Positions 46,202-54,255 of a DNA stretch of 64,000 bases are shown one piece after another. How positions within the stretch are numbered: the first letter of the stretch is position 1; each line of letters opens with the position of its first letter. The position numbers and the translations under genes were made by a program. The DNA is from Acidobacteriota bacterium. GTDB taxonomy: Bacteria > Acidobacteriota > Terriglobia > Bryobacterales > Bryobacteraceae. The DNA is taken from the NCBI GenBank assembly GCA_025350695.1, contig JANXXI010000235.1:1-64000 (forward strand), read 5' to 3'. The notes beneath the pieces were generated by a model. It had not been told where the DNA came from. It did not search any database and was given only the letters and a program-made list of their open reading frames with translations.

Positions 46202-46259
46202 TTTTTCTAAACGGTAACTTGCGGAAAAAGGCTGTCTGTTCCGTCAGCCCCCGTTTTCC
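46148..46259. mobile_element. 112-bp MITE/REP-like element with 22-bp imperfect inverted repeats
   Basis: The ends 46148-46169 and 46238-46259 are 22-nt inverted repeats with 19 of 22 positions complementary; each holds the core AAAACGGGG and CTGACG. The interior (~68 bp) codes for nothing I recognise. The element joins the 3' end of higB to the ribosome-binding site of higA, so it probably inserted in the toxin-antitoxin operon. GGGGACTG-type arms resemble REP elements mobilised by REP-associated Y1 transposases (RAYT). No target-site duplication is obvious. Confidence 0.6.
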
Positions 46260-46277
46260 TAACGGAGGAGTAAAAGT

Positions 46278-46403
46278 GTGCCAATAAAAAATCCACAGCA
46301 TCCAGGCCATTCGATTAAAGACGCCTGCCTTGTGAAACGGTATCACGTTTCACTTGCAGGAACTGAAACCGCTGATCAGCACTCATGCGTGGAATTTCTT
46401 TGA
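46278..46403 (+). pseudogene. higA: HigA antitoxin N-terminal remnant
   Basis: A perfect GGAGGAG (46264-46270) stands 7 nt before GTG 46278. The first 18 codons give VPIKNPQHPGHSIKDACL (Met at initiation), the signature start of HigA-type HTH antitoxins. The frame then reads VKRYHVSLAG... and stops at 46403 after 41 residues; the HTH is missing. VKRYH recalls the C-terminal end of some HigA proteins, so an internal deletion may have fused the two ends. The operon order toxin-antitoxin is as in intact higBA loci. Confidence 0.7.
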
Positions 46404-46617
46404 GCATGGCTTCGGTCGTTGGGGTCTCCATGATGGGAGGTTAATTTCGCTGTCTGTTGGGGATGGTCTGGACTAGGATCTGCGGCAACTACGATGGCCA
46501 AATCCCGTCGACCCTAACACTTACGCGACTAGTGGGCCCGCGGCCGCGCAAGACTGGAACCATGCCTCCGCCTCTCTTTGACGAATGCCTTTCCCTTCTA
46601 TGGGGGAAGCTCCTCAT
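46404..46617. other. Non-coding remnant between higA and the frameshifted gene
   Basis: No gene is supported in this stretch. Plus-strand translation is broken by stops in all frames with no recognisable domain. It probably holds debris from the events that damaged the flanking genes; no repeat of the 46148-46259 arms is found in it. Confidence 0.35.
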
Positions 46618-47311
46618 CTAATCGTTCAATTCAAAAAGGGTCAATAGTCCTTCGGAGAGGATTGTGAAGTACTCTTCGATGCTCTTTGCATCAACGTTAG
46701 TGAGGTAGCGTCGTTATAACAAAAATGTTTCGTTCAACCAAGACGGATACATTGTGGGATCCCAAGGTGGCCAAGGTTTTTACTTTAACATTGCTATCCT
46801 TGGGCCTAGACCCCGTCCACGCAGCACCAAACTTATTCATAAACTTGCGTAGTTCTTCGACTTTGCAATCTAAGAGCGGGTGACGAGCCCGAAGGCTTAC
46901 TTTCAATATCCCGAGGCCGTTCAAAAGGCGCTTAGAGAGATCAGTCATACTGAAATCCCGGTGAGTTCTATGATCGCTGTCGCTGTCAATGAAGTCGGCA
47001 TCGAGCAGCATGCCAAGGAATTCTCCTTTTCCGCTAAGCAGAAGGGCCTCGTTGGTGCGCCTGTCCAATTGGTCCTGATCGCATTCATGCCTCAGGTAGC
47101 TGTCAAAGCCATTGGCGGCGATGGTGAATCTCTCGAAACTTCCTTGAAAAAAGATCACGCCATCATAATCATGAAAGTGCCGTACATCATCAAAGGCCAG
47201 GAAAACGAGTCTGAGGCGCCCGGTTTCAACGTCACCTTGGAGTTTGAGCCCTTTGCGGTCGATCCCATAAACGGCAATTACCTTTTTATCTACCTCGGAC
47301 CGAGACTTCAT
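46618..47311 (-). pseudogene. Unknown gene with a 3' frameshift
   Basis: The minus-strand frame from ATG 47311 has natural codon use and a well-formed protein (DVRHFHDYDGVIFFQGSFER, FLGMLLDADFIDSDSDH, MTDLSKRLLNGLGILKVS). It stops at 46697 after 204 residues. If one base is skipped within about 46706-46712, the frame continues through RRYLTNVDAKSIEEYFT and ends at 46618 with LLTLFELND, a natural-looking C-terminus. So the gene is probably frameshifted by one base, by mutation or sequencing error. Upstream the frame stays open to 47366 with no start codon, which suggests 5' loss as well. I do not recognise the family. The plus-strand ORF over it is a shadow. Confidence 0.6.
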
Positions 47312-47499
47312 ATTCTCAATCTTCGCATGAGAAATTCCTTCCGTAATGACCCTGCAGATTTCGGTCTACAAATCAGAATCACAACCAATTCAAAAATCCC
47401 TCAACCCCCTCCGCCACAACCACTTACCCCTGCAATCCACCGCCCCGCACCCCCGGAAATTAGGAGCCACCCAGTCATACTGGAATCAGGAAAAACAAA

Positions 47500-47955
47500 A
47501 TGCCAAATGAACAAAAACCCAAGCCGCTCACCAAATCCGAAATGGTCCTCGACGTCGCCATGGAAGCCAAATATTTTCTCGCCCCCGGCGAGCCGCTCGC
47601 CCTGGTGCAAGTCCCCAACCACCTCACCATGCACAAGCCCAGCCCGCTCATCGGCAACTACGACTTCGCCTCCTGGCTCATGTGGCGCTGCTACAAAAAG
47701 CACGGCGTCATCGTCTACAGCGCCCTCATCAACAATGTCATCAAGCTGCTCAACGGCATGACCCTTTGCGAAGAATCCATCTCCGTTTGGACCGGTGAAG
47801 AACAGGCATCCGAATCACCAGTAACGCCGCCCAAATCGCTCGAATCAACGCCGGTTTTTCCACCCATCCGTGTAGTCGTGATGCCCCCACATTCCCACAA
47901 GCAACCAATCGCTCAGCCCGATCATCCTCGTCACCAAATCAAGGCGGCGGCATAA
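47500..47955 (+). CDS. Protein of unknown function with Pro/Ser-rich C-terminus
   Basis: This 151-residue soluble protein has a conserved-looking N-terminal ~100 residues (TKSEMVLDVAMEAKYFLAPGEPLALVQVPNHL, then NYDFASWLMWRCYKKHGVIVYSALINNVIKLLNG) and a disordered Pro/Ser/His-rich tail. AGGAAA precedes the ATG by about 6 nt. Codon third positions are more C/G-rich than in the neighbouring degenerate genes, so it may be a recent arrival or under strong selection. No family is recognised. It is divergent from the frameshifted gene. Confidence 0.6.
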   Translation: MPNEQKPKPLTKSEMVLDVAMEAKYFLAPGEPLALVQVPNHLTMHKPSPLIGNYDFASWLMWRCYKKHGVIVYSALINNVIKLLNGMTLCEESISVWTGEEQASESPVTPPKSLESTPVFPPIRVVVMPPHSHKQPIAQPDHPRHQIKAAA

Positions 47956-47967
47956 CAAACAGAGCAA

Positions 47968-48417
47968 CTATTCGTTCTTCGCGGCGGGCTCCAATAGCCA
48001 TGGCAGGGCGATCAGTAGAACCAGCTTCCAAACGTCGCAAGCAATATAGACCTTATGCAAAGGGCTTTGCGGCGGCACGGCGCCGCTAAGGAATACCGCA
48101 ACTCTCTGGTCAAGCGCCGGCAGGAGCCACAGAAACTGCAGCGCCAGTAGTCCTGCGATCAGAACGACAAGCGCACGCGGGAACCCGGATTGTCTTAAGG
48201 AAAACAGCAGAATGCCGAGCGCGACAAGCGCTCCCAGCTCAAGCTTGTTGAAGAATTGAAAGGTTTGGCGCCCAACGTCGAGTGCTACGGGTAAGGTAAG
48301 GGAGTGCGCCCAGAATTTGGCGGGTGTGGCGATAAAAGAAACCCCCAGCAGCGCCCCGGCCCAAAGGAGGGAAAGAGCGCTTGCCAGAAGTCTCCGTGTT
48401 TTCTGACTAGGCGCCAA
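47968..48417 (-). CDS. Small integral membrane protein (DUF4149-like)
   Basis: This 149-residue protein has four predicted membrane helices (about 11-31, 55-73, 80-99, 124-143), with [16 protein letters not shown] between the first two. The pattern resembles DUF4149-type membrane proteins. It overlaps the 3' end of ilvE by 11 bp on the same strand, so it is co-translated with the aminotransferase. The function is unknown. Confidence 0.68.
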   Translation of the reverse strand: MAPSQKTRRLLASALSLLWAGALLGVSFIATPAKFWAHSLTLPVALDVGRQTFQFFNKLELGALVALGILLFSLRQSGFPRALVVLIAGLLALQFLWLLPALDQRVAVFLSGAVPPQSPLHKVYIACDVWKLVLLIALPWLLEPAAKNE

Positions 48418-49345
48418 CGGATACCGGCACGGGAGTTAGCCAGCCTTCGGTATCGGCGGAAACGCCGTTAACCAAGTCGAAGAACTCCTTTTGCAGCCGT
48501 TCTGTGATCGGTCCACGCTTGCCGGCGCCAACGGGAATACGATCAACGCTGCGCACAGGAGTAACTTCCGCGGCAGTTCCCGTGAAGAAAACTTCGTCGG
48601 CGATATAAAGCATCTCGCGTGGGATCAATGTTTCCACAATCGGGATGTTCGCTTTGCGAGCCAAATGAATCACTGTATCGCGCGTGATACCGGGCAAAAC
48701 ACTAGCGCCCAGCGGAGGCGTATACATCTTTCCGTCACGAACTACGAAAATATTTTCACCGGAACCTTCACTGATATACCCGGATGTGTCCAGCGCAATA
48801 CCTTCGGCATAACCATTGGCGTGCGCTTCCATCCGTATCAGTTGCGAGTTCATGTAGTTCGCCCCGGCCTTGGACATTGCCGGCAGTGTGTTCGGGGCCA
48901 GGCGATTCCAGGAGGATATACAAACATCCACGCCCGAAGCCAGTGCTTCGTCGCCCAAATACTTGCCCCAGCTCCAGCAAGCCAGGTAAATATCCAGCGG
49001 GTTATTGATGCCCAGAACGCCCACGTCGCCATAACCGCGAAGAAGGATCGGACGAATGTAGCAGCTATCGAGCTTGTTGACGCTTACAAGTTCCACGGCG
49101 GCTGCCGAAAGTTGGTCGACCGTGAAGTCAACCCCGTCCATGCGGTAAATCTTGGCCGAATCTAGAAGGCGGCGCATGTGTTCGCGAAGGCGGAACACGC
49201 GCGTTCCTTTTGGGGTTTCATAGGCGCGAATCCCCTCGAAAACGGAACTGCCATAGCTCACTACATGACTCAAAACGTGGATCTTGGCTTCGTTCCAATT
49301 GATGAATTTTCCGTTAAACCATATTTTTTCAGTAGGCGTCAACAT
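48407..49345 (-). CDS. ilvE: Branched-chain amino acid aminotransferase
   Basis: IlvE transfers amino groups between glutamate and the 2-oxo acids of Leu, Ile and Val. This fold-type IV PLP enzyme (312 residues) opens [20 protein letters not shown], has [16 protein letters not shown] (29-44), the PLP Lys 159 in [13 protein letters not shown], and [13 protein letters not shown] and [17 protein letters not shown] in the usual places. Class and length fit IlvE rather than D-amino acid aminotransferase. It is divergent from the M48 protease gene across a 161-bp spacer. Confidence 0.93.
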   Translation of the reverse strand: MLTPTEKIWFNGKFINWNEAKIHVLSHVVSYGSSVFEGIRAYETPKGTRVFRLREHMRRLLDSAKIYRMDGVDFTVDQLSAAAVELVSVNKLDSCYIRPILLRGYGDVGVLGINNPLDIYLACWSWGKYLGDEALASGVDVCISSWNRLAPNTLPAMSKAGANYMNSQLIRMEAHANGYAEGIALDTSGYISEGSGENIFVVRDGKMYTPPLGASVLPGITRDTVIHLARKANIPIVETLIPREMLYIADEVFFTGTAAEVTPVRSVDRIPVGAGKRGPITERLQKEFFDLVNGVSADTEGWLTPVPVSVGA

Positions 49346-49506
49346 ACGTACCAGTATATCGCGTCTGCTTTATTGTAATATGCTGGGGCCGAAGCTCCTT
49401 CAGCGGGCGGCCCTAAGGACCCCCTGCTCAGATGTTGCGCAAGATCACCCAGTTCTGGTTGAATTAAACGGTCAGAAATGTGCATCATAGATGACTGGAG
49501 GACTGT

Positions 49507-50913
49507 GTGTCCAGACAATTCCTTTTTCTTCTGATGATCTCCGCAACCACTCTCTCGGCGGCCGATACCAAACCGGCTCCGACCCCCAAGCTAAAAACCT
49601 TCAAACCTGGCTTCAACTTCTTTTCCCTGGAACAAGACGTCCAGATGGGGAAGGAAGCGGCCGCGCAAGTGGAAAAACAGTACGAGGTGGTCAATAACCC
49701 GGAACTGAACAACTTTATCCAGACCATCGGCAAGAAGCTTACCTCGCAGCCACAGGCGGGAAATTTTCCCTACACGTTTAAAGTTGTCGCCGACACCAGC
49801 ATCAACGCTTTCGCACTGCCAGGCGGTCCCATGTTTGTGCATACCGGATTGATTTCGGCGGCCGAAAGCGAATCGCAGATTGCGGCCGTCCTGGCGCACG
49901 AAATTTCGCATGTGGCACTGCGGCATGGAACTCATCAGGCCTCGAAGGCCAACCTGATTCAGATACCGGCGGCGATGGCCAGCGGTATGTTAGGTGGCGG
50001 ATTATTGGGCACCTTGGAGCAAGCTGGAATTGGCCTTCTCGCCAACGGAATGCTGCTGAAATATTCGCGGGATGCCGAAACGCAGGCCGATTTGATGGGC
50101 GCTCAAATCATGGCCCAAGCCGGTTACAACCCAATTGAAATGGCGCGCTTCTTTGAAAAACTGCAAACAGAATCGGGGAAGGGAAGCAAGATCGGCAACA
50201 TGCTATCCGATCACCCGAATCCGGAAAATCGCGTGAAGAATGTCGAGGATCAGATCCGCGCGATGCCGCAGAAATCTTACACCGGTGAAGGTGGTGGTTT
50301 TGATCGCGCTAAGGGCCTCGTGAAATCGCTGCCGCCGCCCAAGAAGAAGTCTCAGGTTTCGCAAGGAGGGCAGGGCGGCGCACCACCCGCGGTTGGCGTT
50401 GTTCCCATGCCGTCGTTAAGTGAACTTCGTCCTTCCGGCAATTTCAAGACAGCTCAGAATGGTGGATTCTCCATACAATATCCGGACAACTGGCAGACGC
50501 AGTCCGACCAAAGTGGAGGCAGCTTGACGATCGCTCCCGCCAAGGGAATGATCAACAACGGTCAGGCCATCGGCTATGGGTCACAATTCAATTTCCAGCC
50601 GTTTCAAAACGGCCAACAGGTGACGTTGCAACAGGCAACCCAAAGCCTGATTCAGATGTTGCAGCAGGGTGACCCGAACATGAAAGTGGCGCAAAATGGT
50701 CAGCAGATTCAGGTCGATGGTTATCAGGGCATGATCACCATGCTGACTGCCGGTAGCCCTTTCCAGGGCCAGAAGGAAAATGATGTACTGTTGACCGTGA
50801 CGTTACCGCAGGGCGTGTTCTGGGGCGTATTTGTTGCTCCGGAAAGCGACATGCCAAACGTGCAGGGAACCTTCCAGCGGATGATTCAGTCCATCAAGTT
50901 TGCAAAAAATTAA
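49507..50913 (+). CDS. M48-family zinc metalloprotease, secreted
   Basis: This 468-residue exported protease has a signal peptide (ending TTLSAAD), the zinc motif HEISH (131-135) and the third ligand Glu within SRDAETQADLMG (about 188-199). The LSDHPNPENRV segment (about 234-244) is usual in BepA/LoiP-like M48 proteins. A C-terminal domain of ~150 residues (FSIQYPDNWQTQ onwards) is beta-rich and of unknown role. Relatives repair or degrade outer-membrane proteins, so an envelope quality-control role is likely. The GTG start has GGAGG 5-6 nt upstream. Confidence 0.88.
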   Translation: MSRQFLFLLMISATTLSAADTKPAPTPKLKTFKPGFNFFSLEQDVQMGKEAAAQVEKQYEVVNNPELNNFIQTIGKKLTSQPQAGNFPYTFKVVADTSINAFALPGGPMFVHTGLISAAESESQIAAVLAHEISHVALRHGTHQASKANLIQIPAAMASGMLGGGLLGTLEQAGIGLLANGMLLKYSRDAETQADLMGAQIMAQAGYNPIEMARFFEKLQTESGKGSKIGNMLSDHPNPENRVKNVEDQIRAMPQKSYTGEGGGFDRAKGLVKSLPPPKKKSQVSQGGQGGAPPAVGVVPMPSLSELRPSGNFKTAQNGGFSIQYPDNWQTQSDQSGGSLTIAPAKGMINNGQAIGYGSQFNFQPFQNGQQVTLQQATQSLIQMLQQGDPNMKVAQNGQQIQVDGYQGMITMLTAGSPFQGQKENDVLLTVTLPQGVFWGVFVAPESDMPNVQGTFQRMIQSIKFAKN

Positions 50914-50929
50914 ACTGCTGTTCTAGATA

Positions 50930-51532
50930 ATGTTTGAAGCTATTTTGTTTGATTTCGACGGCGTGATTGCCGACAGTGAATCTGTGCATTTCGAGGCTTG
51001 GCGCGAAATTCTCGCGCCCCTCGGAGTGCCGCTCAATTGGGACTTCTACTGCTCCAATTGCATTGGTGTTTCTGACCGGAAAACCGTCGATATTTTCTGC
51101 AAGGGTATGGGCTATGAGGTAGCCCGTTTGGATGACCTGTGCTTCAGCAAACGGGCTTTATTCCGAACGAAAGCCGTGGCCAATCCGCCCGTGACCGAAG
51201 CGACCAGGCAACTCCTTCCAGAACTGAAACAGCAATACAAGATCGCCGTCGTCACATCCAGCGGCCGGAACGAAGTACAACCTGTATTGGAAATTACTGG
51301 CCTCTGGCCCGTGCTTGACGCCTTCGTCTGCATGTCCGATGTGGAGCGCTTAAAGCCTCATCCGGATCCGTATCTGGAAGCCGCCCGAAGGCTTGGCGTA
51401 ACCAATGCGTTGGTGGTGGAAGACTCCGACCCCGGCGAGGCTAGCGGCCGGGCCGCTGGATTTGAAGTTCTCCGGATCCCCAACCCTGAATTGTTGTCTC
51501 ACCTCGTTCGAAGCCGCTTAGGAAAGCCCTAA
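50930..51532 (+). CDS. HAD-superfamily phosphatase (beta-phosphoglucomutase-like)
   Basis: The 200-residue protein has HAD motif I FDFDGVIADSE (Asp 8 nucleophile, Asp 10), motif II VVTSSGRNEV, motif III KPHPDPYLEAA and motif IV VVEDSDPGEASGRAAG. The cap is the small helical type of the beta-phosphoglucomutase/phosphonatase group. The substrate, a sugar phosphate or similar small phosphate ester, is not evident. It starts 17 bp after the protease stop; its stop overlaps the convergent zinc-ribbon gene. Confidence 0.88.
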   Translation: MFEAILFDFDGVIADSESVHFEAWREILAPLGVPLNWDFYCSNCIGVSDRKTVDIFCKGMGYEVARLDDLCFSKRALFRTKAVANPPVTEATRQLLPELKQQYKIAVVTSSGRNEVQPVLEITGLWPVLDAFVCMSDVERLKPHPDPYLEAARRLGVTNALVVEDSDPGEASGRAAGFEVLRIPNPELLSHLVRSRLGKP

Positions 51533-51693
51533 CTCTTTTCCACGCGCATGAAAAACGGACGGTAGAATCGATGGCCGCAGACTTTACACCGAAATGGAAG
51601 TAGCGCTAATATCGCTAGTATCCAATCCAAAACGCTTTGCCGTCTAGAGCGGCAAATGTCGTTCCCACCGCAGCGTTTGCACCAGAGTTCCAC
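51529..51693 (-). CDS. 54-residue zinc-ribbon protein
   Basis: This short gene gives (M)ELWCKRCGGNDICRSRRQ..., a central hydrophobic helix SVLDWILAILALLPF, then FRCKVCGHRFYRPF. The two CxxC pairs (WCKRC and RCKVC) form a treble-clef or zinc-ribbon-like site flanking the hydrophobic helix. The start is GTG 51693; the next upstream in-frame codon is a stop, so the frame is well bounded. No Shine-Dalgarno is clear. I recognise the layout from similar small acidobacterial proteins, but no function is known. Its stop overlaps that of the convergent HAD gene. Confidence 0.65.
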   Translation of the reverse strand: MELWCKRCGGNDICRSRRQSVLDWILAILALLPFRCKVCGHRFYRPFFMRVEKS

Positions 51694-51926
51694 GGAAACT
51701 ACAACTATAGCTCAATTTGCCCGTTAAAGGGCACCGCTCCGAATGTCAATCACTGAAAACGGGTTCTACCAGGCGCCACCGTTACAGAGTCCGTAGGCTG
51801 GATTAAAACGTATTTAGAATCAGTCAGTTGAAGAAGTTTCATCTTTCTCGGGAATCTCAAAGAATAATTAATTTTAACGTCGTTTGGGGTGGCGCTCCGC
51901 TCTCTTCGGGTGTATGTTGGAATCAC

Positions 51927-52628
51927 ATGGAAACGTCAATCCGAACCCTAGTCGTTGAAGATGAAAAGCGCATTGCTGATTTCTTGAGCCGCGGTCTTGA
52001 ATCTGCGGGCTACACAGTGGAGTTGGCTTATGACGGGCAATCCGCCCTCGATCTGATACATGGCGCCGATTATGATCTAATCATCCTGGACCTCGGCCTG
52101 CCCGATATGGATGGGTTAAAGGTTTTGGAGCGCATCCGCAACCGCAAGACGTCGCCTCCCGTGATGATTTTGAGCGCCCGTGGAAACGTGGACGATCGTG
52201 TGAAAGGCCTGGAGATGGGCGCCGACGATTACATCACCAAGCCGTTCGCGTTCGTCGAACTGCTGGCTCGTGTGAAGGCTCTCTTGAGGCGCGGTCAGCC
52301 GGTGCCGGAGCGGTTGCAAGTAGGAGAACTGACGCTCGATTGCATCCGTCGTAAAGTTACCCGCTCTGGGGATGTCATTGAACTGGCTCCAAAAGAGTTC
52401 AGCATTCTGGAATATATGATGCGCAATCCCGGGCGCCCGTTAAGCCGAACCATGATTGTGGAACATGTATGGGATATGGATTATGACGGGCTGACTAATA
52501 TCGTGGACGTTTATATTCGTCACCTACGCAGTAAGATTGATGATCGTTATCCCGACAAGATGATTCAGACAGTGCGAGGCATCGGCTATCTGCTCGAAAT
52601 GTCAGAACGCGCCGTAGCCGCCGGTTAG
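51927..52628 (+). CDS. OmpR/PhoB-family response regulator (orphan)
   Basis: The 233-residue protein has a receiver domain with acidic pocket VEDEK, phosphoacceptor Asp 55 (LIILDLGLPD) and Lys near ITKPFAFVE, and a C-terminal winged helix with GELTLDCIRRKVTRSGD, LAPKEFSILEYMM and VDVYIRHLRSKID. No histidine kinase is adjacent, so its partner is elsewhere. I chose ATG 51927 because the receiver begins there; the longer frame from 51828 has no family match. The regulated genes are unknown. Confidence 0.9.
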   Translation: METSIRTLVVEDEKRIADFLSRGLESAGYTVELAYDGQSALDLIHGADYDLIILDLGLPDMDGLKVLERIRNRKTSPPVMILSARGNVDDRVKGLEMGADDYITKPFAFVELLARVKALLRRGQPVPERLQVGELTLDCIRRKVTRSGDVIELAPKEFSILEYMMRNPGRPLSRTMIVEHVWDMDYDGLTNIVDVYIRHLRSKIDDRYPDKMIQTVRGIGYLLEMSERAVAAG

Positions 52629-52642
52629 TGGTTAACAAAAGT

Positions 52643-52683
52643 GGGGCAGACGCCAGGCAGACGCCCTCGTCTGTGGCTGCCCC
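52643..52683. repeat. GC-rich hairpin between convergent genes
   Basis: GGGGCAG (52643-52649) pairs with CTGCCCC (52677-52683), with CAGACG/CGTCTG inside, and CAGACGCC is directly repeated within the loop. It sits between the stops of two convergent genes, so it may act as a two-way terminator or a REP-type element. Confidence 0.45.
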
Positions 52684-52712
52684 GCAGCCTGCTGAGGATC
52701 GGAACAAAGTTT

Positions 52713-54212
52713 CTAATTCTTCTTCGCCGCTGCCGCGTTATCCGCTTTCCGGACTTCGTCGAAATATTTTTGGACGTATGCCTGATGTTCAATCGGCACT
52801 TCGTCGCGGTGAATTTCCCCGCCGGTTGAGGCATGCGTTGCTCCCGATTGCGAGTACTGGGTCTTCAACTGTTGCTTGCCCGAAGATACTTCCACCATGA
52901 TGTCGCCCTTGATGTTTTCGGCGCGCTTGCCCATGATCTCGCTGATCTTGCCCATCGCGTCTAACTGCTCGGCGTACCGGGCATCTTTATTGCCGTCGGA
53001 TTTTCCGACACCGCTCTTGGCGTCGGGCGAAGCTTGTGCGTCGGACGATGCTTTGTCGGCGCCTTCGCCCTGCGCTTCTTGACCCTTCTCGCCTTCACCG
53101 GATTGCTCGCCCTGCTGCTCGCCTTTCTGGTTGCTCTTGCTGCCCTTTTGTTCGCCGCCTTTGTCGCCTTTTTGCCCGTCTTTCTGGCCCTTCTGCGCTT
53201 GGGCTTGTTGCTGTTGCTCGCCGTCTTTGTTGGCCGATTTCAGCTTATCCATCATCTTTGATAGGGCGTCTTTCATCTTGTCCATCAGGCTGCTGTCGCT
53301 GTTGCCTTGGTTTTGCGCGTTAGCGTTCGATGGCTTGGGCGGAGCGTTCGCGCCCTTCTGTTGTTTCGCGCCGTTGTCGCCGTCGGAATTTCCGCCGTCC
53401 TTAGCGTCCTTGCTGGCGGCTTGGTCGCCCTTTTCCGCGCCGGCTTCACCTGGCTCCGGGGGCATGTCTTTTTCCACTTCAGCCGATTTGCCGACAGCAT
53501 CGCGACCACCAGTCAGGTCATTAACGTCGGGGATGTCGGGCGAAGACAGGAGATTGTCGGGTAACTTATCTTCAGCTGTTTTGTCCTGATCTTTTTCGTC
53601 GCCATCAAGCGAGATCCCGAGCTTTTCGAGCTCCTTCGCTAAGAGAGGATTATTCTGCTTAAACTTAGCCAGTTGCTTGGCCACCGAGGGCTTGAACATT
53701 TCCAGAACGCCGGAAACCAGCGGCCTTTCGAGGCTCATCGAGTTCGTCATTCCGTAGCGGGCAATCAGCATTGTGGCGGCTACCAGAGCCATTATGGCGG
53801 CGGGGTAGGCAGACCGGGGCATGCTCAGAGGCACCGCGGTCGGTATGTCGAGCGATGGCAAGAGACTTACGGTAGCCGCGCGTTGATCGGCGGCGATTCC
53901 GTCGCTTAAGGCGCGGAAATGATAGGCCGTGGAAAGGGCGTCGAAGAGCGAAAGTTTACGGTCAATTCGTTGCGCGGTTTCGTAAAGCGATGGCGCGCGG
54001 TTCCGAAAGCGGTAGGCAGAGATGGCGAGCACAACCGCGAACAGTAGCAGAGGCCAATACCAATTGAGGATTTGGGTACCCACCAGCAGCAGTACGATCA
54101 AGGCAGCCAAGCCGAAGCAGGAGGCGTAAATGGTTTGATGGACCAGAATATGGGCGAGGATGCGCCGCCTGACGGAGGTTAAAAGGGCTTCTAGTTGCGT
54201 TGCGGCGTCCAT
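52713..54212 (-). CDS. Membrane protein with long disordered Gln/Gly/Lys/Asp-rich region
   Basis: The 499-residue protein has two N-terminal membrane segments (about 26-46 and 50-68), a third near 150-168, then ~230 residues of low-complexity sequence in which Gly, Gln, Lys, Asp and Ser dominate (about 230-440), and a short charged helical end. The N-terminal block (ETAQRIDRKLSLFDALSTAYHF) resembles the DUF4175-like front of proteins near MoxR/BatA-type operons, but no such operon is adjacent. The start is ATG 54212; the longer frame overlaps the divergent hydrolase. The function is unknown. Confidence 0.6.
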   Translation of the reverse strand: MDAATQLEALLTSVRRRILAHILVHQTIYASCFGLAALIVLLLVGTQILNWYWPLLLFAVVLAISAYRFRNRAPSLYETAQRIDRKLSLFDALSTAYHFRALSDGIAADQRAATVSLLPSLDIPTAVPLSMPRSAYPAAIMALVAATMLIARYGMTNSMSLERPLVSGVLEMFKPSVAKQLAKFKQNNPLLAKELEKLGISLDGDEKDQDKTAEDKLPDNLLSSPDIPDVNDLTGGRDAVGKSAEVEKDMPPEPGEAGAEKGDQAASKDAKDGGNSDGDNGAKQQKGANAPPKPSNANAQNQGNSDSSLMDKMKDALSKMMDKLKSANKDGEQQQQAQAQKGQKDGQKGDKGGEQKGSKSNQKGEQQGEQSGEGEKGQEAQGEGADKASSDAQASPDAKSGVGKSDGNKDARYAEQLDAMGKISEIMGKRAENIKGDIMVEVSSGKQQLKTQYSQSGATHASTGGEIHRDEVPIEHQAYVQKYFDEVRKADNAAAAKKN

Positions 54213-54255
54213 GAGATCATTGTACGCTAAGGAGCTAAGGAGCAAGGGAGCAGCT

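Noticed and set aside
45795-46346. Minus-strand 183-codon ORF over the higBA remnant
   Set aside because: Its product has no family pattern and it is antisense to recognisable HigB and HigA sequences.
46880-47761. Plus-strand ORF of 293 codons over the 46.9-47.8 kb region
   Set aside because: The minus strand has natural codon use across 46618-47311, and the 3' part of the plus ORF is an out-of-frame reading of the gene at 47500-47955. It is a shadow of both.
52713-54212. Plus-strand ORFs over the disordered-protein gene
   Set aside because: They are shadow frames of the Gln/Gly/Lys-rich coding region, whose low complexity creates long open frames on both strands.
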